64,000 nt of DNA from Anaerobacterium chartisolvens (GCF_003337415.1 NZ_QPJT01000005.1:1-64000); one strand, 5' to 3'. Counted from the stretch's first letter, positions 44,420 through 53,251 are shown. The notes: generated from the letters alone by a model not told the origin. A program made the numbers and translations.

Positions 44420-44659
44420 CTAGCTCTTTAATTCCTTCATGCAGTTTGGACAGATGTTTTTACCCTTGTAGACTGTAACATCCTTGGCATCGCCACAGAA
44501 TATACATGCAGGCTCGTATTTTTTGAGAATAATGGTGGCCCCGTCAACATAGATCTCCAGTGCGTCCTTTTCAGCGATGTCGAGAGTTCTTCTAAGCTCT
44601 ATAGGCAATACAACTCTCCCTAATTCGTCAACTTTTCTTACAATTCCAGTAGATTTCAT
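44420..44659 (-). CDS. abrB: AbrB-family transition-state regulator
   Basis: A 79-residue protein. The N-terminal swapped-hairpin domain MKSTGIVRKVDELGRVVLPIELRR binds DNA. The C-terminus CIFCGDAKDVTVYKGKNICPNC is a zinc ribbon, as in clostridial AbrB but not Bacillus AbrB. TTAGGAGGAAGG precedes ATG 44659. AbrB represses stationary-phase and sporulation genes. It stands in its usual place near rsmI and metG. Confidence 0.93.
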   Translation of the reverse strand: MKSTGIVRKVDELGRVVLPIELRRTLDIAEKDALEIYVDGATIILKKYEPACIFCGDAKDVTVYKGKNICPNCMKELKS

Positions 44660-44707
44660 TTTCCTTCCTCCTAAATATTACAGTATTCGACAAAGTTCTT
44701 TAAAATC

Positions 44708-44736
44708 ATAGTACCATAAATTCCAATAAACGTCAA
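44708..44736 (-). promoter_or_regulatory. Promoter of abrB
   Basis: On the minus strand TTGACG (44736-44731), 17 bp, TACTAT (44713-44708). The rest of the 44660-45035 gap is very AT-rich and contains no recognised gene. Confidence 0.6.
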
Positions 44737-45035
44737 CAATTAATTTAAAAAAATTCAAAAAAATGTTATTGAAAACTTTCAATATGCGTATAAACCCGCA
44801 TGAATAAAAGCATACAGACGTTTATTAGTAAGCATTACATATATTATATCCCAATTTTATGATGTTAAAAACAAAAAATATATAAATATATTAAATTATA
44901 TATTACATATTTTAACTGGGAAAGGGGGTCTGAATACTCTGCGACATAATTCGACACATATATTAAGTGCGTAATGAACACGCGTTTATTGAATCTTCCA
45001 GCGGCTTTGCACATATAAATATATGGGGGTGTAGT

Positions 45036-45617
45036 ATGCTTAATTATGTATGGGCTGTTATGCTCATAATGGGTTTTTTAGTGGGAATTATGAATGGAAG
45101 GGCACATGTGGTAACTCAAGCCGCAATCAGCTCGGCGAAGGATGCAATAGAGCTGTGCATAGGGCTGTTAGGTGTAATGTGCCTATGGACAGGGCTTATG
45201 AACGTAGCTGAAAAAGGCGGGCTTGTAAGGTCTATATCACGGCTTATACGGCCCGCCGTAAAATTCCTGTTTCCCGGAATACCTGACAGACATCCGGCGG
45301 TTGGGGCTATTGTAATGAACTTTACGGCCAATTTCTTAGGTCTTGGCAATGCCGCCACCCCATTGGGATTAAAGGCAATGAATGAAATGCAAAAGCTAAA
45401 TTCTCGAAAGGAGACGGCTACAGATCCAATGTGCATGTTTCTTGTTTTAAATACCTCGGCAATACAGCTTGTACCTGCCACAATTATTGCGGTGAGAGCT
45501 GCGGCGGGCTCTGCCAACCCATCGGAGATTATTGTGCCCATATGGCTGGCAACCATATGCGCCAGCATTGCGGGAATAATATGCGCCAAGCTTTTGTCAA
45601 AGCTGTACGGAAGGTAA
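45036..45617 (+). CDS. spmA: Spore maturation protein A
   Basis: ATG 45036 has GGGGGTG upstream; the frame could extend to 44967 but without a ribosome binding site. The 193-residue protein has the nucleoside-recognition (Gate) membrane fold with GLGNAATPLGLKAM and VLNTSAIQLVP. SpmA and SpmB are needed for full dehydration of the spore core. Its presence marks an endospore former. Confidence 0.95.
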   Translation: MLNYVWAVMLIMGFLVGIMNGRAHVVTQAAISSAKDAIELCIGLLGVMCLWTGLMNVAEKGGLVRSISRLIRPAVKFLFPGIPDRHPAVGAIVMNFTANFLGLGNAATPLGLKAMNEMQKLNSRKETATDPMCMFLVLNTSAIQLVPATIIAVRAAAGSANPSEIIVPIWLATICASIAGIICAKLLSKLYGR

Positions 45618-45628
45618 GGAAAAAAATT

Positions 45629-46162
45629 ATGGAAATAATGAATATGCTTTCATCCTATGCCGTGCCTGTGATTTTTCTCTGCATACTTTCAATGGGAATG
45701 TATAAGGATGTAAAGGTGTACGATGTTTTTATAGAGGGGGCAAAGGAAGGAATAGCTACGATTGTTCGCATTATTCCATCTCTTGTGGGTCTCATGGTGG
45801 CTGTTGGAGTGTTCAGGGCATCGGGGGCTCTCGACCTTCTGATCCATGCCGTAAATCCCGTTGTGAGGTATCTGGGGATACCGAGCCAGACAATTCCTCT
45901 TGCGCTTCTGCGCCCTGTTTCAGGCAGTGCGTCTCTTGCATTGGTATCTGATATATTGAAGGCCAATGGGCCTGATTCCTTTGTGGGAAGAGTAGCCTCC
46001 ACTATGATGGGATCTACCGAAACTATTTTTTATACCCTTGCGGTTTATTTTGGGTCGGTGGGAATTAAAAATATAAGGTATACTCTGGCGGCGGCATTAT
46101 TTGCCGATTTAATCAGCGTTATGGCATCTGTATGGGTATGCACTCTGTTTTTTGGGAAATAA
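45629..46162 (+). CDS. spmB: Spore maturation protein B
   Basis: A 177-residue membrane protein from ATG 45629 (RBS AAGGTAAGGA). RPVSGSASLALVSDIL and STMMGSTETIFYTLAVYFG are family markers. It begins 11 bp after spmA and is surely co-transcribed. Confidence 0.95.
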   Translation: MEIMNMLSSYAVPVIFLCILSMGMYKDVKVYDVFIEGAKEGIATIVRIIPSLVGLMVAVGVFRASGALDLLIHAVNPVVRYLGIPSQTIPLALLRPVSGSASLALVSDILKANGPDSFVGRVASTMMGSTETIFYTLAVYFGSVGIKNIRYTLAAALFADLISVMASVWVCTLFFGK

Positions 46163-46275
46163 CCGAATCGGGTTTTTTAAAGCAAAGTGTGTATATATGA
46201 ATTTTGTGGGCAAACTATAGCTGATAGGTTGTTGTATCACAGCCCGCAATATTTAGACCTGCAGGGAGGATAAGC

Positions 46276-47277
46276 TTGACTGTTGCATATAGAGAGAGTA
46301 AGGCGAATTATAGCGGCATTAAGCCGGATATATACGAAATAATTGACCTGGAAACGGTTGAAAGGGATCTTTATAATATACTGTCCGACAGCAAAGGATG
46401 TGTCAGAGAAATGTGCAGTCATATAATGAGCGCGGGAGGCAAAAGAATAAGACCATTGCTTGTTATGTGCTGCGGTCTTGTATTCTCGCCTCAGAGTCCC
46501 GAGCTTGTACATGCCGCGTCGGCAGCGGAGCTTATACATATGGCGTCTCTTGTACATGATGATATCATAGATGAATCGTGTATGAGGAGAAGCAGGCCGT
46601 CCATAAATAAATTGTGGGGCAACCACTTTGCGGTATTGTGCGGGGATTACCTTTTTGCCAAGGCGTTTGGCATTTTAGCTCAGGACAGGCTTTTAAAAAG
46701 CATGAGCTATATGGTAGAGGCGGTTCAAAGCATGTGCAGGGGTGAAATATCTCAGGCCCATGACCGCCACAGCACCAGGGTGAACATGAAAAGGTACTAT
46801 GAACGCATTTCGGAAAAGACCGCCATATTTTTGAAATGCTGCTGCATGTCCGGCGCCGCAGCGGCAGGAGCGGATATCAGAAGTCTTGAGGCTGTGGGAG
46901 AGTATGGGCTTAACCTTGGACTTGCATTTCAAATAGTGGATGACATCCTTGATTTCTGCGGAAATGCCGATATTATGGGAAAACCCAAGGGTGAAGATCT
47001 TTGCCAGGGAAACATTACAATACCCATAGTGCTTTTACAGAAAAATCACAAGTACGCGGAATGGATTAACGGAGTAATACAGGGAAGAGCTTACCCGGAA
47101 AATGTAATGGATGAGGTGCTTAAGGCATTGGAGGACTCAGGCGCCATTGCCGATTCCTTCCGCGCGGCGGGCAGGCATATTTCTAAAGCAAAGACAAGTC
47201 TTAAAGCACTTCCGGCTTCAAAATATACAGAGCTTCTTTTCAGACTCACCGATATTGTAAAATCAAGAATTAAATAA
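46276..47277 (+). CDS. Trans-isoprenyl diphosphate synthase (polyprenyl type)
   Basis: A 333-residue class I prenyltransferase. TTG 46276 has GGGAGGA at 7-nt spacing. The two Asp motifs are HDDIIDES and VDDILDF; GGKRIRPLLV binds the diphosphate. The small residues before the first motif suggest a long-chain (C30-C40) product, as in heptaprenyl synthase HepT. It ends 6 bp from a convergent YtpB-type terpene synthase, which uses exactly such a long chain, so the two probably form one pathway. Confidence 0.9.
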   Translation: MTVAYRESKANYSGIKPDIYEIIDLETVERDLYNILSDSKGCVREMCSHIMSAGGKRIRPLLVMCCGLVFSPQSPELVHAASAAELIHMASLVHDDIIDESCMRRSRPSINKLWGNHFAVLCGDYLFAKAFGILAQDRLLKSMSYMVEAVQSMCRGEISQAHDRHSTRVNMKRYYERISEKTAIFLKCCCMSGAAAAGADIRSLEAVGEYGLNLGLAFQIVDDILDFCGNADIMGKPKGEDLCQGNITIPIVLLQKNHKYAEWINGVIQGRAYPENVMDEVLKALEDSGAIADSFRAAGRHISKAKTSLKALPASKYTELLFRLTDIVKSRIK

Positions 47278-47283
47278 AAAATT

Positions 47284-48321
47284 CTATAATATGCTTGCAG
47301 CTCTTAAAAGCCTGCAAATATTATAATAAAACCCTGCCTTGACTCCCGATTGCGTTATGAGTCCTCTGGCCGGCCGTCTTTGCATTTTTTCAGAGGCTTT
47401 AGGGTCGGACAGATACATCGATAGAAGGCCTTTTATTACCGTCATATGGAATTCTGAATAGCAAAGCCTTGAGCAGTGCTCTGTTGATTTGCGGATAAAG
47501 TATTGCATCCTATCGCGGCAATGCGTTAAATCCCTGTAATAGCTAGTAAAATTCAGCTCCCCTTCCTGAATATCCTCCTTAAGATCTATATAGTAGTCAA
47601 GAAGTATATGCAGGCCCGAAACCCATGGGAAATATGCGCTGTCAACACTGCTTACCTCAAGGGGTGACAGCGAAGGGTCAAAGGCCAGAGCATACAGAAT
47701 GAAAATGCCGAGTGTTGAGCCTGCCGCTGCGGAATATTCCCAGTAGCTTATGCCGCGGTATTCTGAAAGATTAGCTTCTGCCCATTCTCTCAGGCGCTTT
47801 TCCCTGACTGAAGAGCTGAGATGCTTAAACGACTGCATCTCAGAATAACGCCTTGCATAATCCCTTATTTTATCTTTTACCAGATGATACGAGGGCAGCC
47901 CCGACAACTGACTTTTAGCCTGCATTACAAGCTTTGTCAAATAGCCGCCGTCATTTTTATATGGGTAGTGCTTGTAATAGTCGCAGGCGGGGCTGTCGGG
48001 AGTAACGGCGTCAGACAGCGACAGGTGGAGAGTGAGAAAGGCTTCTTCGTCATAGACTCCCGCTCTGTCGCACAGGTTGTCAAGGTAATCGCTTATTGTC
48101 TGGATAGATACAATAAATTTTATTGCCTTTTTGGTATCTATGCCGGGATACAGTGCATAAATACTTCCGCCCTGACAGTGGAATTTTTTATCCCGTATGC
48201 TTGCCGCAGCCTGATTCAGCAGCATTTGATCGCCTGCATCCGCGCAGGCTTTTTTCCACCGGCACAGCTCCTCGTCAACCTGAGGGAAAATATCCCTTAC
48301 ATATTTAGATATAAGCTTCAT
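47284..48321 (-). CDS. DUF2600/YtpB-like large terpene synthase
   Basis: A 345-residue protein of the DUF2600 family, typified by Bacillus YtpB (tetraprenyl-beta-curcumene synthase). The family motifs are TISDYLDNLCDR (Asp-rich metal site) and LLDYYIDLKEDIQEGELNF (second metal site). These enzymes cyclise C35 polyprenyl diphosphate to sesquarterpenes, found in spores and membranes. The gene is tail-to-tail with the polyprenyl synthase. The start at ATG 48321 has AGAGGA directly before it, which is tight spacing. I identify it from motif memory; product chemistry is inferred. Confidence 0.85.
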   Translation of the reverse strand: MKLISKYVRDIFPQVDEELCRWKKACADAGDQMLLNQAAASIRDKKFHCQGGSIYALYPGIDTKKAIKFIVSIQTISDYLDNLCDRAGVYDEEAFLTLHLSLSDAVTPDSPACDYYKHYPYKNDGGYLTKLVMQAKSQLSGLPSYHLVKDKIRDYARRYSEMQSFKHLSSSVREKRLREWAEANLSEYRGISYWEYSAAAGSTLGIFILYALAFDPSLSPLEVSSVDSAYFPWVSGLHILLDYYIDLKEDIQEGELNFTSYYRDLTHCRDRMQYFIRKSTEHCSRLCYSEFHMTVIKGLLSMYLSDPKASEKMQRRPARGLITQSGVKAGFYYNICRLLRAASIL

Positions 48322-48391
48322 TCCTCTGTCATATTTCTTATTAATACCGGCCTTCCACCCTTCTGCTTTTTTTACTTAACCATATTATGTA

Positions 48392-48467
48392 GCGATAAAG
48401 ATTTTACATAGAGGATATAACTTGATGTAAGCAATTATATCCTCTATGTTTGTAAAATCTTTATCGC
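48392..48467 (-). mobile_element. MITE-like element, copy D (76-bp deletion derivative)
   Basis: Both ends and about 30 bp next to them match copies A-C, but the centre is lost at a CTTACA direct repeat. What remains is a near-perfect hairpin. Both termini read GCGATAAAG/CTTTATCGC where the others have GCAATAAAG/CTTTATTGC, a matched change on both sides. It lies between the divergent ytpB-like gene and metG. Confidence 0.85.
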
Positions 48468-48487
48468 GTCCTATATATGTAATACCC

Positions 48488-48528
48488 TTGAAAAAATCAA
48501 TCCGAATATGTATAGTATTACTATACAT
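48488..48528 (+). promoter_or_regulatory. metG promoter with 21-bp palindromic operator
   Basis: TTGAAA (48488-48493), a 17-bp spacer and TATAGT (48511-48516) form the promoter. A perfect 21-bp palindrome with arm ATGTATAGTA (48508-48517) and centre T48518 covers the -10 and start point. A dimeric repressor would block transcription here. No T-box or SAM riboswitch is visible in the short leader. Confidence 0.65.
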
Positions 48529-48548
48529 TGTAAAGGAGCATTTATATT

Positions 48549-50510
48549 ATGAGCAATAAAAAGTTTTATATTACAACACCCATATATTATCCCAGCGGAA
48601 AGCTTCATATAGGGCATTCCTATACAACCGTTGCTGCAGATGCCATGTCAAGATATAAAAGGCTTAAGGGGTATGATGTCATGTTCCTTACAGGTACCGA
48701 TGAGCATGGGCAGAAAATTCAGAGAAAGGCTGAAGAGAGGGGTATTACCCCCAAGCAGTATGTTGATGAGATAGTAGAGGGAATAAAAGACTTATGGAAG
48801 CTTATGAAAATTACGAATGACAGGTTTATAAGAACTACCGACAGGTACCATGAGGAAGTGGTTCAAAAAATATTTAAAAAGCTTTTTGATCAGGGAGATA
48901 TATATAAAAGTGAATATGAGGGGTGGTATTGCACACCCTGCGAATCCTTCTGGACAAAGACGCAGCTTGTGGACGGGAAATGCCCCGACTGTGGGCGTGA
49001 GGTGGAGCTGACAAAGGAGGAAAGCTATTTTTTCAGGCTGTCCAAATATCAGGACAGGTTAATTAAGCATATAGAGGACAACCCTGATTTTATACAGCCC
49101 GTTTCAAGGCAGAATGAAATGCTGAACAACTTTTTAAGGCCGGGGCTGGAGGATTTGTGCGTATCCAGAACAACCTTCAACTGGGGAATTCCCGTCACGT
49201 TTGATGAAAAGCATGTTGTGTATGTATGGATTGATGCGCTATCCAACTACATTACCGCCATGGGGTATATGGGAGATAATGAGGACGATTACATAAAATA
49301 CTGGCCTGCTGATGTGCATCTTGTGGGGAAGGAAATTGTGCGTTTTCATACAATTATATGGCCTGCAATGCTTATGGCTCTGGGACAGCCTCTGCCCAAG
49401 CAGATATTCGGGCATGGATGGCTGCTTTTGGACGGAGGAAAGATGTCCAAGTCAAAGGGCAATGTAGTAGACCCCGAAATACTGATACAAAAGTACGGGC
49501 TTGATTCAATAAGGTATTTTCTCTTAAGGGAGGTACCCTTTGGCTCTGACGGCATATTTTCAAATGAGGCGCTTATAAACAGGATAAACTCCGATCTGGC
49601 AAATGATTTGGGAAATCTCGTAAGCAGGACGGTAGCCATGATAGACAAGTATTTCGGAGGAAGGATTCCTTCTGTCCGGGCTGACGGGGATTTTGACTCC
49701 GAGCTTAGGGCGGTTGTGGCATCAATGCCTCAAAGGGTAGAGGCGCTGATGGATAAAATGCAATTCAGCTCTGCTCTTACCGAAATATGGGCGGCTGTTT
49801 CCAGAACAAACAAATATATTGATGAGACAATGCCGTGGGCGCTCGCAAAGGATGAGACAAAGTCGGCAAGGCTTGCAGGCGTAATGTATAACCTTGCGGA
49901 GAGTATAAGAATAATATCCGTGCTGCTTCAGCCGTTTATGGTGGAAGCTCCGGCGAAAATATGGGCACAGCTTGGAATAGAGGAGGGCACTCTTACCTCA
50001 TGGGATGAGGGCAAGGTATGGGGGCTTTACCCGGAAGGAATTTCAGTAAATAAGGGAGATATAATCTTTCCCAGAATAGATTTAAAAAAGGAAATGGAAG
50101 AGCTCGAAAAAATGTCGGAGGCCGGGGCGCCTGAAAAGCAGGATAAAGCCGCAGTCAAGGAGAAGTCTTCAGACTCTTTACAGCGAGACATGATCTCCAT
50201 AGAGGATTTCTCCAAAATAGACTTAAGGGTTGCCAAGGTGCTGGAGGCGGAGAAGGTGGAAGGAGCGGATAAGCTGCTTAAGCTTAAGCTTCAGGTGGGA
50301 GACGAGGTTAGGCAGGTTGTATCCGGAATTGCTAAGAGCTATTCTCCCAAGGATATGGTGGGAAAGCATATAATACTTGTTGCAAATCTAAAGCCTGTAA
50401 AGCTAAGGGGAATAGAATCACAGGGAATGATCCTTGCGGCTTCCGATGACAAGGAGCTGGTGCTGGCAACTGTTGACGGCATTATCGGAAGCGGAACAAG
50501 GGTAAGATAG
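48549..50510 (+). CDS. metG: Methionyl-tRNA synthetase
   Basis: A 653-residue synthetase with HIGH (KLHIGHSYTT), KMSKS (GGKMSKSKGN) and the zinc knuckle CTPCESFWTKTQLVDGKCPDC. The C-terminal ~105 residues form the tRNA-binding OB domain (IDLRVAKVLEAEKVEGADKLLKLKL). AAAGGAGC precedes ATG 48549. This is the bacterial long form with dimerising C-domain. Confidence 0.97.
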   Translation: MSNKKFYITTPIYYPSGKLHIGHSYTTVAADAMSRYKRLKGYDVMFLTGTDEHGQKIQRKAEERGITPKQYVDEIVEGIKDLWKLMKITNDRFIRTTDRYHEEVVQKIFKKLFDQGDIYKSEYEGWYCTPCESFWTKTQLVDGKCPDCGREVELTKEESYFFRLSKYQDRLIKHIEDNPDFIQPVSRQNEMLNNFLRPGLEDLCVSRTTFNWGIPVTFDEKHVVYVWIDALSNYITAMGYMGDNEDDYIKYWPADVHLVGKEIVRFHTIIWPAMLMALGQPLPKQIFGHGWLLLDGGKMSKSKGNVVDPEILIQKYGLDSIRYFLLREVPFGSDGIFSNEALINRINSDLANDLGNLVSRTVAMIDKYFGGRIPSVRADGDFDSELRAVVASMPQRVEALMDKMQFSSALTEIWAAVSRTNKYIDETMPWALAKDETKSARLAGVMYNLAESIRIISVLLQPFMVEAPAKIWAQLGIEEGTLTSWDEGKVWGLYPEGISVNKGDIIFPRIDLKKEMEELEKMSEAGAPEKQDKAAVKEKSSDSLQRDMISIEDFSKIDLRVAKVLEAEKVEGADKLLKLKLQVGDEVRQVVSGIAKSYSPKDMVGKHIILVANLKPVKLRGIESQGMILAASDDKELVLATVDGIIGSGTRVR

Positions 50511-50515
50511 AGTTA

Positions 50516-50570
50516 GCCCTGCGTTAAGCTCTTCTCACGGTATCACCGCAAGAAGGGCTTAACGCAGGGC
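50516..50570 (+). other. Long perfect hairpin after metG
   Basis: A 20-bp stem (50516-50535 with 50551-50570; one G-U pair) encloses a second CGGT/ACCG stem. There is no T-run after it, so it is not a standard terminator. It could be a strong RNA processing or stabilising structure, or a remnant of a palindromic repeat. Confidence 0.7.
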
Positions 50571-50678
50571 CTATGCCGGAATAAAAAGATTTGTCGCTAT
50601 ATTAAATTTGATATATAATATATTTATAGCCAGCGCGTTTTGGCTCGTTATCTATAAATACCGGTAAGGAGAATATTT

Positions 50679-51449
50679 ATGCTGTTTGATTCACATGCAC
50701 ATTATGACGATCTTAAGTTTGATGCAGACAGGAACAGTGTAATTGAAAGGGCCAGAGAAGCAGGAGTTTCATATATATTAAATGCTTCCTCAAACATGTC
50801 GTCGGCAGTTGAAACTGTTTCTATCGCACAGGAATTTGATTTTATTTATGCTGCTGTGGGAATTCATCCCCATAACGTTCATGAAATTAATGAAAATATA
50901 TTAAACGCCATACGGGATTTTGCATCTGACCATAAGGTTGTCGCAATAGGTGAAATAGGCCTTGACTATTACTATGATACCTGCCCGAGGGATTTGCAGA
51001 AGCACTGGTTTGCCAGACAGCTGGGCCTTGCTAAGGAGCTTGGGCTGCCTGCAATTATTCATGACAGGGAAGCCCATGAGGACACTCTGGATATAATTAA
51101 GAGCGAGAACTCTAAGGAGACGGGAGGAGTTTTTCATTGCTATTCAGGCAGTGTTGAAATGGCACGTGACGTTCTTGACAACAATTTTTATATTTCTATT
51201 GGGGGAGCGGTAACCTTCAAAAATGCAAGGAAAGCAATTGAGGTTGTAAATTATGTCCCAATGGACAGGCTTCTTATTGAAACCGATTGCCCTTATATGA
51301 CTCCCGAGCCTTATAGAGGAAAGAGAAATGATTCCGGGTATATAGGTCTTGTGGCGCAAAAAATAGCGGATATAAAGGGTCTTACATATGAGCAGGTAGC
51401 TTGCGCAACAACCGAGAACGCAAAAAGGCTGTTTAATATAAATGCCTGA
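50679..51449 (+). CDS. tatD: TatD family metal-dependent DNase
   Basis: A 256-residue TIM-barrel hydrolase with DSHAHYDD, GEIGLDYYYD, HDREAHEDT, HCYSGS and ETDCPYMTPEPYRGKRN, the full TatD motif set. The family has 3'-5' DNase activity. AAGGAG precedes ATG 50679. It occupies the place of Bacillus yabD after metS. Confidence 0.95.
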   Translation: MLFDSHAHYDDLKFDADRNSVIERAREAGVSYILNASSNMSSAVETVSIAQEFDFIYAAVGIHPHNVHEINENILNAIRDFASDHKVVAIGEIGLDYYYDTCPRDLQKHWFARQLGLAKELGLPAIIHDREAHEDTLDIIKSENSKETGGVFHCYSGSVEMARDVLDNNFYISIGGAVTFKNARKAIEVVNYVPMDRLLIETDCPYMTPEPYRGKRNDSGYIGLVAQKIADIKGLTYEQVACATTENAKRLFNINA

Positions 51450-51470
51450 AGCTTAAATGTGGGGTGGATT

Positions 51471-52172
51471 ATGAAAAAACTTGTGCTGGTTCTGGTATGC
51501 ACTATTCTTATGACTGTGTTTTTGGCATTTAATTACCTTCTGTGGGACAAAAAGCAGAATACCGAGAGTCTTAAAACTCTTGAATATTCAAATGAGAATA
51601 AGGATGCTACTATTGACGCTCTGGGGAGGCAGATTAAAAATCTTGAGGACTCGGCAAGAGACTTAGAGAGCCGTGTTAATGTGCTTGAGGGCAGCAACAG
51701 CGAGCTGCAGAAGGAAAAGGATGAGCTGATAAAAAAGCAGGCTGAGTATGAAAAGCTTCTAAAGGAGAAGAGTGACATAATTGATGTGCTTAAGAGCCAG
51801 ATGGATCTGAAGCCCTTGGAGACAGCCGTAAGGCATTGGGTACAGGGCATAGACGAGGGGCAGTATGACATTTCATATAAGCTGGAGGCGGAGCATTTTA
51901 AGGAAAATGGAGACATATTAAGTCAGGCCGAATATGCGGACAGGTATAAAAAAATTATTAACAGTATAAAGCTTAAGTCAATAAAGCTTCAAGCACAGGA
52001 AAGCGGCAATGAGGCGGCAAACGGACGTATAGCTCTTGAGGCTGAGCTTGAAGTCGGTCTGGCGCAAGGGGCCGGCGAGTCGGAGTATTCCGAGGGAGTG
52101 AACAAAAGATTCTTTGAAATGACCTTTGACAAGGCAAAAAATCTTTGGCTTATTTCCGGCATCTCTGCATGA
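51471..52172 (+). CDS. Membrane-anchored coiled-coil protein
   Basis: A 233-residue protein from ATG 51471 (RBS GGGGTGG; an in-frame ATG lies 12 bp upstream). A signal anchor (about residues 3-20) is followed by a coiled coil of about 80 residues (KNLEDSARDLESRVNVLEGS and onward) and a C-terminal domain of about 110 residues that starts AVRHWVQGIDEGQYD. That domain looks like the NTF2-like/DUF4878 folds found in exported proteins, but I am not sure. Its function is unknown. Confidence 0.7.
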   Translation: MKKLVLVLVCTILMTVFLAFNYLLWDKKQNTESLKTLEYSNENKDATIDALGRQIKNLEDSARDLESRVNVLEGSNSELQKEKDELIKKQAEYEKLLKEKSDIIDVLKSQMDLKPLETAVRHWVQGIDEGQYDISYKLEAEHFKENGDILSQAEYADRYKKIINSIKLKSIKLQAQESGNEAANGRIALEAELEVGLAQGAGESEYSEGVNKRFFEMTFDKAKNLWLISGISA

Positions 52173-52256
52173 TATGCAAGGCTTTATCACCAATTTACCT
52201 CCGGGACATATAATGGTTAGTGTAATAACAGAAAATTATGTTCCGGAGGTATTTTT

Positions 52257-53141
52257 ATGAAGGAAGAAAAGAAGATAAAGGAAGATATTGACATGAACAT
52301 GAATATGGGTATTGAGCATATGGGACAAACACCGCCTGTAAGCCAGATGCCCTCCATGAATTCAGCTCAGCCCGCCGAACAGATGCCTAACATGGCTCAA
52401 ATGCCGTCCATGAATCAGATGCCTGCTATGGCACCCATGCCAAATATGGCACAGATGCCGTCCATGAATCAGATGCCCGGTATGGCACCCATGCCAAATA
52501 TGGCGCAGATGCCGTACATGAATCAGATGCCCGGAATGGTGCCCATGCCTAATATGGCACAGATGCCAGCTATGAATCAGATGCCCGGAATGATGCCCAT
52601 GCCCAATATGGGACACATGCCATACATAAGCCATATGCCAAACATGGCTCCCATGCCATACATGGGACAAATGCCAAATATGGAGCAAACGGCCTCCATG
52701 AATCAAATGCCAAACATGGAGCAGATGCCATCTATGAATCAAATGCCAAACATGGAGCAGATGCCATCTATGAATCAAATGCCAAACATGGAGCAGATGC
52801 CATCTATGAATCAAATGCCAAATATGGCACCCATGCCGTACATGGCACAGATGCCTGACATGAATCCCATGCATGGCATGAATTATATGCCCGTTATGGG
52901 TCAAATGCCCAATATGGCGCCCATGCCCAATATGGGGCAGATGCCGGCTATGCATCAGATGCCTGGTATGGAGTATATGCCCAATATGGCATCCATGCCG
53001 TATATGAATCAGATGCCAAATGTGCCGTGTCCTTTTATGAATATGCAGCAGCCTATGATGTATGGGCAGCCAGCGGATAATTCAATCCATGATCCGTATA
53101 TGAACAATATGATGAACCCGTATATGGGGCCTCAATATTAA
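52257..53141 (+). CDS. Met-Pro-rich hexapeptide-repeat protein
   Basis: A 294-residue protein with TCCGGAGG before ATG 52257. From residue 43 to about 258 it is built of roughly 36 consecutive hexapeptides of the form MP(N/S/A/G/Y)M(A/N/E)(Q/P). One part (about 52700-52810) is almost identical at DNA level, showing recent expansion. There is no signal peptide or membrane helix. Methionine exceeds 20 percent. I know no named family; spore coat or exosporium proteins often have such low-complexity repeats, and metal (copper) binding or oxidant scavenging by Met is another idea. Both are inference. A terminator follows. Confidence 0.75.
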   Translation: MKEEKKIKEDIDMNMNMGIEHMGQTPPVSQMPSMNSAQPAEQMPNMAQMPSMNQMPAMAPMPNMAQMPSMNQMPGMAPMPNMAQMPYMNQMPGMVPMPNMAQMPAMNQMPGMMPMPNMGHMPYISHMPNMAPMPYMGQMPNMEQTASMNQMPNMEQMPSMNQMPNMEQMPSMNQMPNMEQMPSMNQMPNMAPMPYMAQMPDMNPMHGMNYMPVMGQMPNMAPMPNMGQMPAMHQMPGMEYMPNMASMPYMNQMPNVPCPFMNMQQPMMYGQPADNSIHDPYMNNMMNPYMGPQY

Positions 53142-53159
53142 AAACAGGGTACATAGAAG

Positions 53160-53187
53160 ACAGGTGCTGTAAGTGCCTGTTTTTTTG
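53160..53187 (+). terminator. Terminator after the hexapeptide-repeat gene
   Basis: ACAGG (53160-53164) / CCTGT (53176-53180) with a T8 run. A longer pairing AAAACAGG/CCTGTTTT starting at about 53143 is also possible. Confidence 0.65.
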
Positions 53188-53251
53188 TGTGCGCGGGAGG
53201 TATCATCTTTTAACATAGTCTGAACAAGATTAAAGGATGAAGGGACGAATC

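Noticed and set aside
52362-52955. 197-codon His-rich frame on the minus strand
   Set aside because: It is the mirror of the MPxM repeats; the periodic DNA keeps the antisense frame open. No ribosome binding site.
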